Positions 17,080-25,847 of a stretch of 64,000 nt of DNA are shown one piece after another (the stretch's first letter is position 1; each line of letters opens with the position of its first letter). Source of the DNA: Lentisalinibacter orientalis (GTDB lineage Bacteria > Pseudomonadota > Gammaproteobacteria > Steroidobacterales > Woeseiaceae). The stretch lies in the NCBI RefSeq assembly GCF_040706535.1, contig NZ_JAPDRJ010000001.1, forward strand, positions 1,798,001 through 1,862,000, in the 5' to 3' direction. The notes beneath the pieces were generated by a model. It had not been told where the DNA came from, searched no databases, and saw only the letters and a program-made list of their open reading frames with translations. Made by a program: the position numbers and the translations under genes.

Positions 17080-18084
17080 CTAACAGATGCGCGGCAGGGG
17101 ATCGTCCTCCAGTTCTTCCAGATAACGCTCGCCGCCCAGCTCGGTCTCCAGCACCACGCGCTTCGCGGCGTCGGTGACGTGGCCGATGCGCGCGGCCATG
17201 TCGCCGCCGGGCAGCTCTCTCAGCGCCGCCACCGCCTCGTCCGCCTGGGCCGGGTCGACCACGGCGACCACCCGGCCCTCGCAGGCCAGGTAATACGGGT
17301 CGTAGCCCAGCATCTCGCAGACCGCCTGCACCGGCTCGCGCACCGGCACGTCCGGCGCCCGGAGCCGCACCCCCAGGCCGGTGATGGCCGCGATCTCGTG
17401 GGTGACCGTCGCCAGGCCGCCGCGGGTGGGATCGCGCATGAAGCGCAGGCCGTCGAAGTCCAGCAGGCGCGCCGCCAGGGGCGCGATGCTGGCGGCGTCC
17501 GACTGCAGGTCGCCGCGGAGGCCGAAATCCTCCCGCGCCAGCATTACCGCCGTGCCGTGATCGCCGATGGGCCCGCTGACGATGAGCGCATCGCCGGCGC
17601 GGATGTTGTCGAAGGAGGGCTTCACGCCGGGCAGGCGCACGCCGACGCCGGTGGTGGCGAGATACAGCCCGCCGCCCTCGCCGCGGCGCAGCACCTTGGT
17701 GTCGCCGGCGGCCACCCGCACGCCGGCCTCGGCCGCGGCCCGCGCCAGGCTGGCGATGATCCGGTCCAGCACCGCGATCTCCAGTCCTTCCTCGATGAAG
17801 GCATTCAGGCTCAGGTAGCAGGGGCGGGCGCCGGCCACGGCCAGGTCGTTGCAGGTGCCGTGCACGGCGAGCGCGCCGATGTCCCCGCCGGGGAACTCCA
17901 GCGGCTGCACGGTGAAGCCGTCGGTGGTGAACAGCACTTCGCCCTCGTCGAGCTTCAGCGGCACGGCGTCGGCGCGCACGTCCAGGTCGTCGTTGGCGAG
18001 GTGGCGCGCGAAGATCTCGTCGATGAGTTCGCGCATGAAGCGTCCGCCGTTGCCGTGGGCGAGACTGATGCGATCGTCTTCCAT
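17080..18084 (-). CDS. hypE: Hydrogenase maturation protein HypE
   Basis: 334 residues. HypE dehydrates the S-carbamoyl group on its C-terminal Cys to thiocyanate, giving the CN- ligands of the [NiFe] centre. The PurM-like ATP-binding N-terminus begins ISLAHGNGGRFM. The hallmark C-terminus PRIC is intact, so the acceptor Cys is present. Other family segments are TDGFTVQPLEFPGGDIG and DPTRGGLATV. It is separated from hypF by 144 bp containing a tandem repeat, which is unusual for this otherwise tightly packed cluster. Confidence 0.96.
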   Translation of the reverse strand: MEDDRISLAHGNGGRFMRELIDEIFARHLANDDLDVRADAVPLKLDEGEVLFTTDGFTVQPLEFPGGDIGALAVHGTCNDLAVAGARPCYLSLNAFIEEGLEIAVLDRIIASLARAAAEAGVRVAAGDTKVLRRGEGGGLYLATTGVGVRLPGVKPSFDNIRAGDALIVSGPIGDHGTAVMLAREDFGLRGDLQSDAASIAPLAARLLDFDGLRFMRDPTRGGLATVTHEIAAITGLGVRLRAPDVPVREPVQAVCEMLGYDPYYLACEGRVVAVVDPAQADEAVAALRELPGGDMAARIGHVTDAAKRVVLETELGGERYLEELEDDPLPRIC

Positions 18085-18096
18085 TGTTCTCCCATC

Positions 18097-18221
18097 GGGC
18101 CAGTGCCCGTTTTCTGGACCAGGGCCAGTGCCCGTTTTATCGGCCAGGGCCAGTGCCCGTTCTATCGACCAGGGCTAGTGTCCGTTCTATCGACCAGGGC
18201 CAGTGCCCGTCTTTATGGTGT
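18097..18221. repeat. 25-bp tandem repeat, five units, between hypF and hypE
   Basis: Units begin at 18097, 18122, 18147, 18172 and 18197, an exact 25-bp period. Each starts GGGCCAGTGCCCG and most continue TTCTATCGACCA. Every unit contains a GGGC-N4-GCCC inverted repeat; the fourth is GGGC-N4-GTCC. The array fills nearly all of the 144-bp gap. Confidence 0.92.
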
Positions 18222-18228
18222 CCGGCGA

Positions 18229-20574
18229 CTATCCCGACCGGGCCGCAAACTCCGCGGCCTGACCGAAGCAGATGGCGGCATCGTTCGCCGGCAGCGCCGT
18301 GCCCATGACCGCCGTGTGGCCCGCGGCCGCGAGGCGCTCCAGCACCGCATCGGCGAGGACCCGGTTCTGGAATACGCCGCCGGTGAGGCCGATGCGTTCG
18401 AAGCCTTCCCGTCCTGCGATCATACCTGCCTGGACGGCCAGTGCCTCGGCCATCGAGGCATGGAAGTCGGCCGCGCGCTCGGCGGCCGGGCGCCCGGCAT
18501 CGCAGAGCATCGGCAGCAGTGGCGCCCAGTCGGTGCGCAGGACACCGGTCTCATCGGCGGCCACCGGCAACTCGACGGCGGTGCCGGGGCTGCTTGTGGC
18601 GAGTGCGTCGATCGCGCCGGCGGCACCGGCGGCAATGGATTCCAGCATCATCGGCCCCTGGGCCTCGAAGCTCGCGATGCCGATGCCGCAGACCATGGCC
18701 GCGGCGCCGTCGAAGAGCCGGCCTACTGCGCTCGAGACGGGGCAGTTCAGCCCCTGTTCCCACGCGATGCGGGCGAGATCCATGTGCTCCGGCCCGTCCG
18801 TGTAGTCCAGGCCGCAGGCCCAGTGCATGGCGGCGGCGCTGCGCCAGGGCTCGCGGCCGGCCTTGTCGCCGCCGGGCAGCGCGATGGTGCGCATGCTCGC
18901 GACGCGGCGCCAGGCGCCGGGCCGGCCGAGGAACGCCTCGCCGCCCCACAGGCTGCCGTCCTCGCCGTAGCCCACGCCGTCCCAGGCGAATACCAGCCAG
19001 GACCCGCCGCCGCCGTGCTCCGCCGCCACGGCCGAGGCGTGGGCATGGTGGTGCCAGACGGTCGCCACGGGCAGGCCCGAGCGCCGGGCCCAGCGGTGGG
19101 TGTCGTAGCCGGGATGGGCGTCGGCCAGCACCCGGCGGGCTTCCACGCCGTACAGCGACTGCAGGTCGCCGGCCACCTGCTCGAAGACCTGCATGCTGCG
19201 CGGCGTCCCCATATCGCCGATGTGGGGCGAAACCACCACCCGGTCGTCCCAGGCCAGCGCCAGGGTGTTCTTCATGTGACCGCCGACGGCCAGCACCGGC
19301 TCGGGCTGGCGCCAGGGCAGGGTGAGCTCCCGCGGCGCGCAGCCACGGCCGATGCGGATGGGGCGCACCCGGCCGCCCACGCGCCGGAATACCGGGTCGT
19401 CGGCGGGCCGGACGATGGGCCGGTCGTGCTGCAGGAAGGCATCGGCAATGTGTTGCAGGCGCCGTTCCGCCTCGTCGGGATCCGTCAGCACCGGTTCGCC
19501 GCTGACGTTGCCGGAGGTGGCCACGAGTGGCGCGCCGAAATCGCCGGTGAGCAGCTGGTGCAGCGGGCTGTAGGGCAGGAAGATGCCGAGTTCGCCGAGG
19601 CCGGGCGCGAGATTTTCCGCCAGCGGGCAGTCGGCACGGCGGGCGGCGAGCACGATGGGACGCACGGGGCTCAGGAGCTCGGCGGTTTCCTCCGGCCTGA
19701 GGTCCACCGAGCGGCGCACGGCGTCCAGGCCGTCGAGGCCCGCCAGCGGGAACATCACGGCCAGCGGTTTGTGTGGCCGGGGCTTGCGCTCGCGCAGGCG
19801 TGCCACCGCGCCGGCGTCGCCGGCCGCGCACATCAGGTGATAACCGCCGATGCCCTTCACCGCCAGGATCTCGCCGGCGCGCAGGCGATCCACTGCGGCG
19901 GCGATGGCCTCCTCGCGCGCCGCCAGGGTCTCGCCGCCGGCGCGCAGCGTCACCGAGGGGCCGCAGACCGGGCAGGCGACGGGCTCGGCGTGGAAGCGCC
20001 GGTCCGTCGGGTCCAGGTATTCCCGCTCGCAGTCCGCGCACAGCGGGAAGGCCGCCATGCTGGTGTTGGGCCGGTCGTAGGGCAGGGCCTCGATCAGCGT
20101 ATAGCGGGGCCCGCACTGGGTGCAGTTGATGAACGGGTAGCGATGGCGCCGGTCGGCGGGGTCGGCCAGCTCATGCCGGCAGTCCTCACACATGAAGTAG
20201 TCCGGCGGCACGAAGATGCGCGGGGATTCGGAGATGGCGCTTTCCAGGATGCGGAAGCCGTCGAAATCGCCCTCGTCAACGGCCTCGTCGGCGGTCAGCT
20301 CCGGCCGGGACAGGGGTGGCGCATCGGCGATCAGGGCGTCGCGGAAACGGGCGACCGCGTCGGGCGCGCCCTGCGCCCGCAGCTCCACTTCGCCCAGCTG
20401 GTTGCGCACCCAGCCCGCAATGCCGTGCTCGTGCGCAAGGCGGAAGACGAACGGGCGGAAGCCCACGCCCTGGACGTGGCCCGTGAGGCAGATCCGGCGC
20501 GTCTCGCGGGCGGCGGCGGGCGCCACCCGCTCAGCCGGCGGCGGTGCCGGCTTTCTTGCGGCCTTCCCAGACAT
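18229..20574 (-). CDS. hypF: Carbamoyltransferase HypF
   Basis: About 781 residues. HypF uses carbamoyl phosphate and ATP to carbamoylate HypE. The domains in order are an acylphosphatase-like domain (GHVQGVGFRPFVF), two zinc fingers each of the form CxxC-x18-CxxC (CEDC/CTQC and CADC/CPVC), a YrdC-like domain (KGIGGYHLMC, then RERKPRPHKPLAVMFP) and a Kae1-like domain with HHHAHASAVAAEH. All are intact. The ATG at 20574 overlaps the end of hypD by 44 bases. A GTG at 20526, four bases after the hypD stop, is a credible alternative start (765 residues). Confidence 0.95.
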   Translation of the reverse strand: MSGKAARKPAPPPAERVAPAAARETRRICLTGHVQGVGFRPFVFRLAHEHGIAGWVRNQLGEVELRAQGAPDAVARFRDALIADAPPLSRPELTADEAVDEGDFDGFRILESAISESPRIFVPPDYFMCEDCRHELADPADRRHRYPFINCTQCGPRYTLIEALPYDRPNTSMAAFPLCADCEREYLDPTDRRFHAEPVACPVCGPSVTLRAGGETLAAREEAIAAAVDRLRAGEILAVKGIGGYHLMCAAGDAGAVARLRERKPRPHKPLAVMFPLAGLDGLDAVRRSVDLRPEETAELLSPVRPIVLAARRADCPLAENLAPGLGELGIFLPYSPLHQLLTGDFGAPLVATSGNVSGEPVLTDPDEAERRLQHIADAFLQHDRPIVRPADDPVFRRVGGRVRPIRIGRGCAPRELTLPWRQPEPVLAVGGHMKNTLALAWDDRVVVSPHIGDMGTPRSMQVFEQVAGDLQSLYGVEARRVLADAHPGYDTHRWARRSGLPVATVWHHHAHASAVAAEHGGGGSWLVFAWDGVGYGEDGSLWGGEAFLGRPGAWRRVASMRTIALPGGDKAGREPWRSAAAMHWACGLDYTDGPEHMDLARIAWEQGLNCPVSSAVGRLFDGAAAMVCGIGIASFEAQGPMMLESIAAGAAGAIDALATSSPGTAVELPVAADETGVLRTDWAPLLPMLCDAGRPAAERAADFHASMAEALAVQAGMIAGREGFERIGLTGGVFQNRVLADAVLERLAAAGHTAVMGTALPANDAAICFGQAAEFAARSG

Positions 20575-21661
20575 TCTCGCGCATGCCGGCGGACCACCAG
20601 ATGCGGCAGGCACCCTCGTCGGAGACCATGCACGGTCCGATGGGCTTGCGCGGTGTGCAGGCGGCGCCGAACAGGCGGCACTCGTTGGGATAGATCTTGC
20701 CGAGCACGACCTTGGCGCAGTCGCAGCCCGGCGGCATCTCGCCCACCCGCTTGCGGGAGTCGTCCGCGTAGGAGGGGAACTGCACGCGCGCGTCGCAGTG
20801 CTCGTACTCCGGGCGCAGGCCATAGCCCGACTTCGGTATCACGCCGATGCCGCGCCAGGTGGCGTCCTGCACGTGCATGACCCGGTCCAGGCATTCGCGG
20901 GCCACCGCGTTCCCGCCCGGGCGCACGACCTCGGGGTAGCAGTTGTCCAGGAAGCGCTTGCCCTCGATGAGCTGGCGCAGCACGGAGTACATGGCGGCCA
21001 GCAGGGTGTCGGCGCGGAAACCGGCCACCGCGGCCGGGATGCCGTGCTTCTCCGGGACGAAGCCCCATTCCTCGGGGCCCATCACCGTGGAGACGTGGCC
21101 GGGCGCAATCAGGGCGTCGAAGCCGGGCTCGCCGGACTCGAGCAGCATGGCCACCGCGGGCCAGGTGAGCCGGCCGGAGAGCAGCACGCTCAGGTTGTCC
21201 GGCGCGCCCTCGGCCAGCATGGCGGCCACCGGCGCGGTGGTGGTTTCGAAGCCGGCGGCGAAGAACACCACTTGGCGGTCCGGATTCTCCCGTGCCACGG
21301 CGACCACCTCGGTGGGGCTCGCGATGGGCCGTATGTCGGCGCCTGCGGCCTTGGCCTGCTCCAGGGAGCGCGGTTCGCGCTTCGGCACGTTCACCGGCAC
21401 CCGCAGCATGTCGCCGAAGGCCACCAGTATCACGTCCTCGTTCAGGGCGAGCTGCATGGCCTCGTAGACGTCTTCCTCGGGGCAGATGCACACCGGGCAG
21501 CCGGGCCCCGGGATGAGCTCGATCTGGGACGGGATGGCGGTGCGCAGGCCCGCCGTCGTGATGGAGCGCTCGTGGCCGCCGCACACGTTCATGATGCGGA
21601 CCCGGTCGGGCAGCGGCAGGGCCTTCAGCTGGTCCAGCCAGTAGTGCGCGTCGTGTGCCAT
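20531..21661 (-). CDS. hypD: Hydrogenase maturation protein HypD
   Basis: 376 residues. HypD is the iron-sulfur scaffold that, with HypC, assembles the Fe(CN)2CO unit. Conserved cysteine motifs are present: MNVCGGHE near residue 24, GPGCPVCICP near 55, and a C-terminal set including PGCDCAKVVLGKIYPNEC, CTPRKP and DEGAC that carries the [4Fe-4S] ligands. AGGGGGA precedes the ATG. It is 85 bp downstream of hypB and overlaps hypF. Confidence 0.96.
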   Translation of the reverse strand: MAHDAHYWLDQLKALPLPDRVRIMNVCGGHERSITTAGLRTAIPSQIELIPGPGCPVCICPEEDVYEAMQLALNEDVILVAFGDMLRVPVNVPKREPRSLEQAKAAGADIRPIASPTEVVAVARENPDRQVVFFAAGFETTTAPVAAMLAEGAPDNLSVLLSGRLTWPAVAMLLESGEPGFDALIAPGHVSTVMGPEEWGFVPEKHGIPAAVAGFRADTLLAAMYSVLRQLIEGKRFLDNCYPEVVRPGGNAVARECLDRVMHVQDATWRGIGVIPKSGYGLRPEYEHCDARVQFPSYADDSRKRVGEMPPGCDCAKVVLGKIYPNECRLFGAACTPRKPIGPCMVSDEGACRIWWSAGMRENVWEGRKKAGTAAG

Positions 21662-21746
21662 GTCGGTATCCCCCTGCTCGTCGCTATTGCGGTCGAACTG
21701 TTGGCGGTTGACGGATGATGGGCCTGCCGGGTCTGCCGTGCGGAGC

Positions 21747-22580
21747 CTAGCGCGCCGTGGCGCCGGCGTCCGTGTGCAGATGAGCGCCGTCGGGCTGCAC
21801 CGCCGGTCGCGCCGACTCGCCCCGCGCCACCCGCTCGCCCTGGGCGGCGCGCTCGGCGCGGAGCCACTCCAGCCACTCGGTCATTCCCTCGCCGCTTTTC
21901 ACGGAGACCGTTTGCATGACGGCCGGCGTGGCGAGATCGCGTACGCATGCGCGGGCCCGATCCGGATCGAAGTCGTCCAGTACCGGCAGCAGGTCGCTCT
22001 TGGTGAGCAGGATCCGGTCGGCGGCGCGGAACATCACCGGGTACTTGGCCGGCTTGTCGTCGCCCTCGGGTACGGACAGCAGCGTGATGTTGCGGTGCTG
22101 GCCGAGGTCGAAGCTGGCCGGGCACACCAGGTTGCCCACGTTCTCGATGAAGACGATGTCGAGATCGTCCAGCGACAGCTCGTGCACGGCGTCGTGCACC
22201 ATGTGCGCGTCCAGGTGGCAGGCGGTGCCGGTGGCGATCTGGATGGCGGGCACACCGTGGCGGCGGATGCGTTCGGCGTCGTTCTCGGTCTCGAGGTCGC
22301 CTTCGATGACGCCCACCCGGAGTTCGCCGGCCAGCGCCTGGATGGTCGCCTCCAGCAGCGCGGTCTTGCCGGCGCCCGGCGAGGACATCAGGTTGACCGC
22401 CAGCACGCCGTGGCCGTCGAAATGCTCCCGGTTGTGGGCTGCCTGGTGGTCGTTCTCGCTCAGCAGCCCCCGCAGCACGTCCACGGACTCGGCGCCGCTC
22501 GCCGTGCGCTCGAACTTGCCGCCGGGGCGGATGAGGTGCTGGTTTCCGGCCGTGATGTTGCAGCCGCAGGTATCACACAT
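21747..22580 (-). CDS. hypB: Hydrogenase nickel-incorporation GTPase HypB
   Basis: 277 residues. HypB is a SIMIBI-class GTPase that helps insert nickel into the hydrogenase large subunit. The N-terminal nickel motif MCDTCGC is present, without the long His-rich stretch of rhizobial HypB, so a storage role is unlikely. The P-loop is NLMSSPGAGKT near residue 64. The metal site at the dimer interface is recognisable in TACHLDAHMVHD, and a later switch region is IENVGNLVCP. Its start overlaps the hypA stop, indicating coupled translation with its partner HypA. Confidence 0.96.
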   Translation of the reverse strand: MCDTCGCNITAGNQHLIRPGGKFERTASGAESVDVLRGLLSENDHQAAHNREHFDGHGVLAVNLMSSPGAGKTALLEATIQALAGELRVGVIEGDLETENDAERIRRHGVPAIQIATGTACHLDAHMVHDAVHELSLDDLDIVFIENVGNLVCPASFDLGQHRNITLLSVPEGDDKPAKYPVMFRAADRILLTKSDLLPVLDDFDPDRARACVRDLATPAVMQTVSVKSGEGMTEWLEWLRAERAAQGERVARGESARPAVQPDGAHLHTDAGATAR

Positions 22581-22974
22581 GTCTGGAGTCCTCCGTGGTG
22601 GCGCCGGTGTCTCCCTGTTGGACGCCGCCGGTGCGTTCGAGTTCGAGGCGGGTCAGCAGCATCTCGTCGCCGCTCACCAGCCGGGTTCGCCAGTCGCCGC
22701 ATTCGCCGCACAGCAGCCGGTTGGCCTTCGCGGCCGACTCGGCGCCGCAGACCGAGCATTCTACCCGGATATCGGCCGTCTCGATGAGGAGTTCGGCCTC
22801 CTCGGCGATGGTGGCGCCGGCGGCCAGGGGCCAGGCGCGGCGCAGCAGTTCGGGCTCGACGCCCGAGAGCGGACCGATGGCGAGGTGGATGGCGGTTACG
22901 CGGGCCGCGGATTCACGTCGGGCGATGGTCTCGACCTGCCCGATGAGCGCCTGGCAGACGGACAACTCATGCAT
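22573..22974 (-). CDS. hypA: Hydrogenase nickel chaperone HypA
   Basis: 133 residues. HypA delivers Ni with HypB. The start MHELSVC carries the N-terminal His2 nickel ligand. The zinc site consists of two CxxC pairs (CSVC and CGEC, about 14 residues apart). The C-terminus (after LLTRLELE) is extended by about 20 polar residues compared with typical HypA, with no obvious function. The ATG at 22974 overlaps the hypC stop and is fixed by the invariant MHE. Confidence 0.95.
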   Translation of the reverse strand: MHELSVCQALIGQVETIARRESAARVTAIHLAIGPLSGVEPELLRRAWPLAAGATIAEEAELLIETADIRVECSVCGAESAAKANRLLCGECGDWRTRLVSGDEMLLTRLELERTGGVQQGDTGATTEDSRHV

Positions 22975-23197
22975 CGGCTGCCGCGAGGACCTGGTCGAAG
23001 AGCTCCCAGCTGGAAGCCGCCTCTTCTTCCGTGACTTTCTGGATGGCGTAACCCACGTGCACCAGGACGTAGTCGCCCGGCTCCACGCTCTCGTCCCGGA
23101 GCATGAACAGGCTGACCTCGCGCTCGACGCCCTTCGCCTCGCAGCGAGCGGTGAACTCGTCCATGGACTTGATCTGCATCGGGACTGCGAGACACAT
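22967..23197 (-). CDS. hypC: Hydrogenase assembly chaperone HypC
   Basis: 76 residues. HypC is the small chaperone that binds HypD and the immature large subunit. The invariant start MCLAVP supplies Cys2, and GDYVLVHVGYAIQK carries the conserved His. The start is placed at 23197, with AAGGGGG upstream, because Cys2 must follow the initiator Met; an in-frame ATG eight codons earlier is rejected for that reason. It is the first gene of hypC-A-B-D-F-E-fhs. Confidence 0.95.
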   Translation of the reverse strand: MCLAVPMQIKSMDEFTARCEAKGVEREVSLFMLRDESVEPGDYVLVHVGYAIQKVTEEEAASSWELFDQVLAAADA

Positions 23198-23509
23198 GCG
23201 TAAACCCCCTTCACGCGGCATTGGATTACCGATGACGCAAGACTGCGCCGAGTGCCGAGGATAACCACACAGGGCGCCGCTAACCGTAAGTAATAACGCC
23301 TATTCTCATACGCGCAGCGGCCGGTAAGTTAGGCAGCGGAGGGGTGAATCCGTGGTTTCAGGCCGCCGCCGGGGTGATGCCGGGCCGGTTGGTACGCAAA
23401 ATCCATTACACTGTGCCGCGCGCCGCCGGGCGGGAGGCTCGGCGGCCCGTTTTATGCGGAGGAACCGGGTAATGGACAGAGGCAGGATGTGTTTTTCGGG
23501 GGTATGGAG
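23198..23509. other. 312-bp divergent intergenic region between hypC and the prenyltransferase gene
   Basis: It must contain the promoters of the hyp cluster (minus) and the nqr-containing unit (plus). The sequence is mixed, with an AT-richer centre around 23280-23310 (AAGTAATAACGCC, ATTCTCATACG). No match good enough to call an FNR, NtrC or sigma-54 site was found by eye. No coding signal was seen. Confidence 0.5.
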
Positions 23510-24481
23510 ATGAGCGCGGACAAGACGGCTGTCATGGAGCCGCGCGCCGGCGATTTCGGCGACAGCCGGCTAAAACGCCTGTTCCACGCGACCCGTCCGA
23601 AGTTCTTCCCGGCGTCCGTCCTGCCCGTGCTCGCGGGCACGGCCTGGGGCGCCGTGCAGGCGGGCGGCATCGACGTCCTGGTGGCCCTGCTCGCCCTCGT
23701 CGCGACCATGCTGGTGCACGGCGCCGGCAACGTGCTGAACGACGTCGGCGACGAGACCGGCGGCAGCGACCGGCGCAATACCAGCCGGATCTACCCTTAT
23801 ACGGGCGGCTCGCGCTTCATCCAGAACCAGATCATGTCCACGGGCGAGATGGCCCGCTGGGGCATCCAGCTGCTGGCGATCGCGGCGCTGATCGGCCTCG
23901 CGCTGATCTGGCTGCGGGGCATCGGCGTGCTGTGGTTCGGTCTCGCGGGCGTCGCCCTCGGCGTCGTCTATTCCCTCGGGCCGGTGCGGCTGTCCTCGCT
24001 GGGCCTCGGGGAGCTGGCGATCGGCATCGCATTCGGCGTGCTGCCGGTGAGCGGCGCCGCCTGGCTGCAGACGGGGGTGGTGGATCTCCCCCTGATCGTC
24101 TTTGCCCTGCCGGTCAGCGCCTGGGTGGCGGCGATCGTGCTCATCAACGAGGTGCCGGATCTCGATGCCGATGCCGCCGTGGGCAAGGCCACCCTGCCGG
24201 TGCGCTTCGGCCGCACGGCGACGGCGGGCATCTACGTCGGTCTGCACCTGATCGCGGCAGCCTCGACGCTGTGGCTCACGGTGGCGGGCCACCTGCCGCT
24301 GCTGGCGCCCGCGGTGCCCTTCGTGCTGCTGGCGCTCTCGCTGCGGGTGGCCGGCGCGGTGCGCCGTTCCGGCTCCGATCCGGCCGGCGTGCTGGGTGCC
24401 ATCGAGTTTACGCTCGCGAGTCATACGATCGGTTGCCTGTGGGCGACCGCCTGTGTCCTGTTCACAATCTGGTGGTCATGA
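23510..24481 (+). CDS. UbiA-family prenyltransferase, probably menaquinone-type (MenA-like)
   Basis: Integral membrane enzyme that joins a polyprenyl chain to an aromatic acid, 323 residues with about eight or nine helices. The first Asp-rich motif is NVLNDVGDETGGSD near residue 77; the second is NEVPDLDADAAVGK near 215. Both are intact. The layout and the EVPDxDAD motif resemble 1,4-dihydroxy-2-naphthoate prenyltransferases more than UbiA proper, so menaquinone or demethylmenaquinone synthesis is the best guess. The start at 23510 has GGGGG at a good distance; a GTG at 23489 and an ATG at 23504 are possible. The stop is four bases before nqrA, so it leads the nqr unit. Confidence 0.8.
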   Translation: MSADKTAVMEPRAGDFGDSRLKRLFHATRPKFFPASVLPVLAGTAWGAVQAGGIDVLVALLALVATMLVHGAGNVLNDVGDETGGSDRRNTSRIYPYTGGSRFIQNQIMSTGEMARWGIQLLAIAALIGLALIWLRGIGVLWFGLAGVALGVVYSLGPVRLSSLGLGELAIGIAFGVLPVSGAAWLQTGVVDLPLIVFALPVSAWVAAIVLINEVPDLDADAAVGKATLPVRFGRTATAGIYVGLHLIAAASTLWLTVAGHLPLLAPAVPFVLLALSLRVAGAVRRSGSDPAGVLGAIEFTLASHTIGCLWATACVLFTIWWS

Positions 24482-24485
24482 TCCC

Positions 24486-25847
24486 GTGACAGAACGTCTC
24501 TCATTCCGGATACGCAAGGGCCTCGACATCCCGCTGGCCGGCAAGCCTGAGCAGGTGATCGAGTCTGCGCGGCCCGTCGGCAGCGTCGCGCTGCTCGGGC
24601 TCGACTACATCGGCCTGAAACCGCGCATGGCGGTCAAGCCCGGCGACCGGGTGCGGCTCGGCGATCCGCTGTTCAGCGACAAGCAGACGCCGGGCGTGAC
24701 CTACACGGCGCCGGGAGCCGGCGTCGTGCGGGACGTCAACCGGGGCATGCGCCGGGTGCTGCAGTCGGTGGTGATCGACCTGGACGGCGACGAGGCGGTG
24801 GATTTCGGCAGCGTCGCGGCCGGCGACCGCGAGGCCCTCGACGGCGAGGCCGTGGAGGAGAAGCTGCTGGCCGCCGGTCTCTGGCCCGCCTTCCGCACGC
24901 GTCCCTACAGCAGGGTGCCGGCGCCGGGTTCGCGGCCGCACGCCATCTTCGTCAAGGCCACGGACACGCATCCGCTGGCGCCGGATGCCGAGGTGATCGT
25001 CGCGGACGCCGCCGACGAGTTCGCCGCGGGCCTGCGCCTGGTGGCGAAGCTGACCGACGGCCCGGTCTACGTCTGCACCGGACCGGATTCCCGCATCGCG
25101 GTACCGGGCGAGAAGCCCTTCGTGCATGCCGAGTTCTCCGGACCCCATCCCGCCGGACTGCCGGGCACCCACATCCACTTCCTGGACCCGGTCAGCGAGA
25201 ACAAGACCGTCTGGACCATCGGCTCCCAGGACGTGATTGCCGTGGCCCGGCTGTTCGCAACCGGTCGCCTGCCCACCGAGCGGATCGTCTCCATCGCCGG
25301 CCCCATGGTGCGGCGGCCGCGGCTGCTGCGCACCCGCGTGGGCGCCAGCACCGAGGATCTCATCGCCGGCGAGCTGGACGACGACACCGATACGCGGGTG
25401 ATCTCCGGCTCCGTGCTGAGCGGCCGGCGCGCCAGCGACTGGGCTGCGTGGATGGGCCGCTATCACAACCAGCTGACCGCGCTGCCGGAGGGCCGTGAGC
25501 GGGAATTCCTCGGCTGGGCGCTGCCGGGCACGAAGAAGTTCTCGGGCGTCCGCGCCTACGCCGGTCCCGTGCTGCAGAAGGCGGGTTTCCGCCTGACCAC
25601 CTCGCAGAACGGCAGCCCGCGGGCCATGGTGCCCATCGGCAATTTCGAGAAGGTGATGCCGCTGGACATCCTGCCGGCGCCGCTGCTGAAGGCGCTGGTG
25701 GTGGGCGACACCGAGACCGCGCGCAAACTCGGCTGCCTGGAGCTGGACGAGGACGACGTGGCACTGCTCTCGTTCGTCTGCTCCGGCAAGTATGACTACG
25801 GCCCCGCGTTGCGCGAGAACCTGACCGACATCGAGAAGAACGGCTGA
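24486..25847 (+). CDS. nqrA: Na+-translocating NADH:quinone reductase subunit A
   Basis: 453 residues. NqrA is the peripheral cytoplasmic subunit implicated in quinone binding. The N-terminus IRKGLDIPLAGKP is the family signature. Other conserved parts are DPLFSDKQTPGVTYTAPGAG, FVKATDTHPLAPD and HFLDPVSENKTVWTIG. The start is a GTG at 24486 (VTERLSF), which gives the usual length; upstream in-frame ATGs would extend it into the prenyltransferase gene. The stop overlaps the nqrB ATG. Confidence 0.95.
   Translation: MTERLSFRIRKGLDIPLAGKPEQVIESARPVGSVALLGLDYIGLKPRMAVKPGDRVRLGDPLFSDKQTPGVTYTAPGAGVVRDVNRGMRRVLQSVVIDLDGDEAVDFGSVAAGDREALDGEAVEEKLLAAGLWPAFRTRPYSRVPAPGSRPHAIFVKATDTHPLAPDAEVIVADAADEFAAGLRLVAKLTDGPVYVCTGPDSRIAVPGEKPFVHAEFSGPHPAGLPGTHIHFLDPVSENKTVWTIGSQDVIAVARLFATGRLPTERIVSIAGPMVRRPRLLRTRVGASTEDLIAGELDDDTDTRVISGSVLSGRRASDWAAWMGRYHNQLTALPEGREREFLGWALPGTKKFSGVRAYAGPVLQKAGFRLTTSQNGSPRAMVPIGNFEKVMPLDILPAPLLKALVVGDTETARKLGCLELDEDDVALLSFVCSGKYDYGPALRENLTDIEKNG

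Noticed and set aside
18097..18221. 25-bp repeats considered as a CRISPR array.
   Set aside because: Units are contiguous, with no unique spacers, and no cas genes are nearby.
15247..20880. A very long plus-strand open frame (over 1,800 codons) opposite fhs, hypE, hypF and hypD.
   Set aside because: It is an antisense shadow of strongly supported minus-strand genes. High third-position GC removes stop codons on the other strand; the translation is low-complexity and begins inside the repeat element.
23222..23509. FNR box for the hyp and nqr units.
   Set aside because: The only similar strings (TTGGATTACCGAT and neighbours) lack the symmetric TTGAT/ATCAA half-sites.
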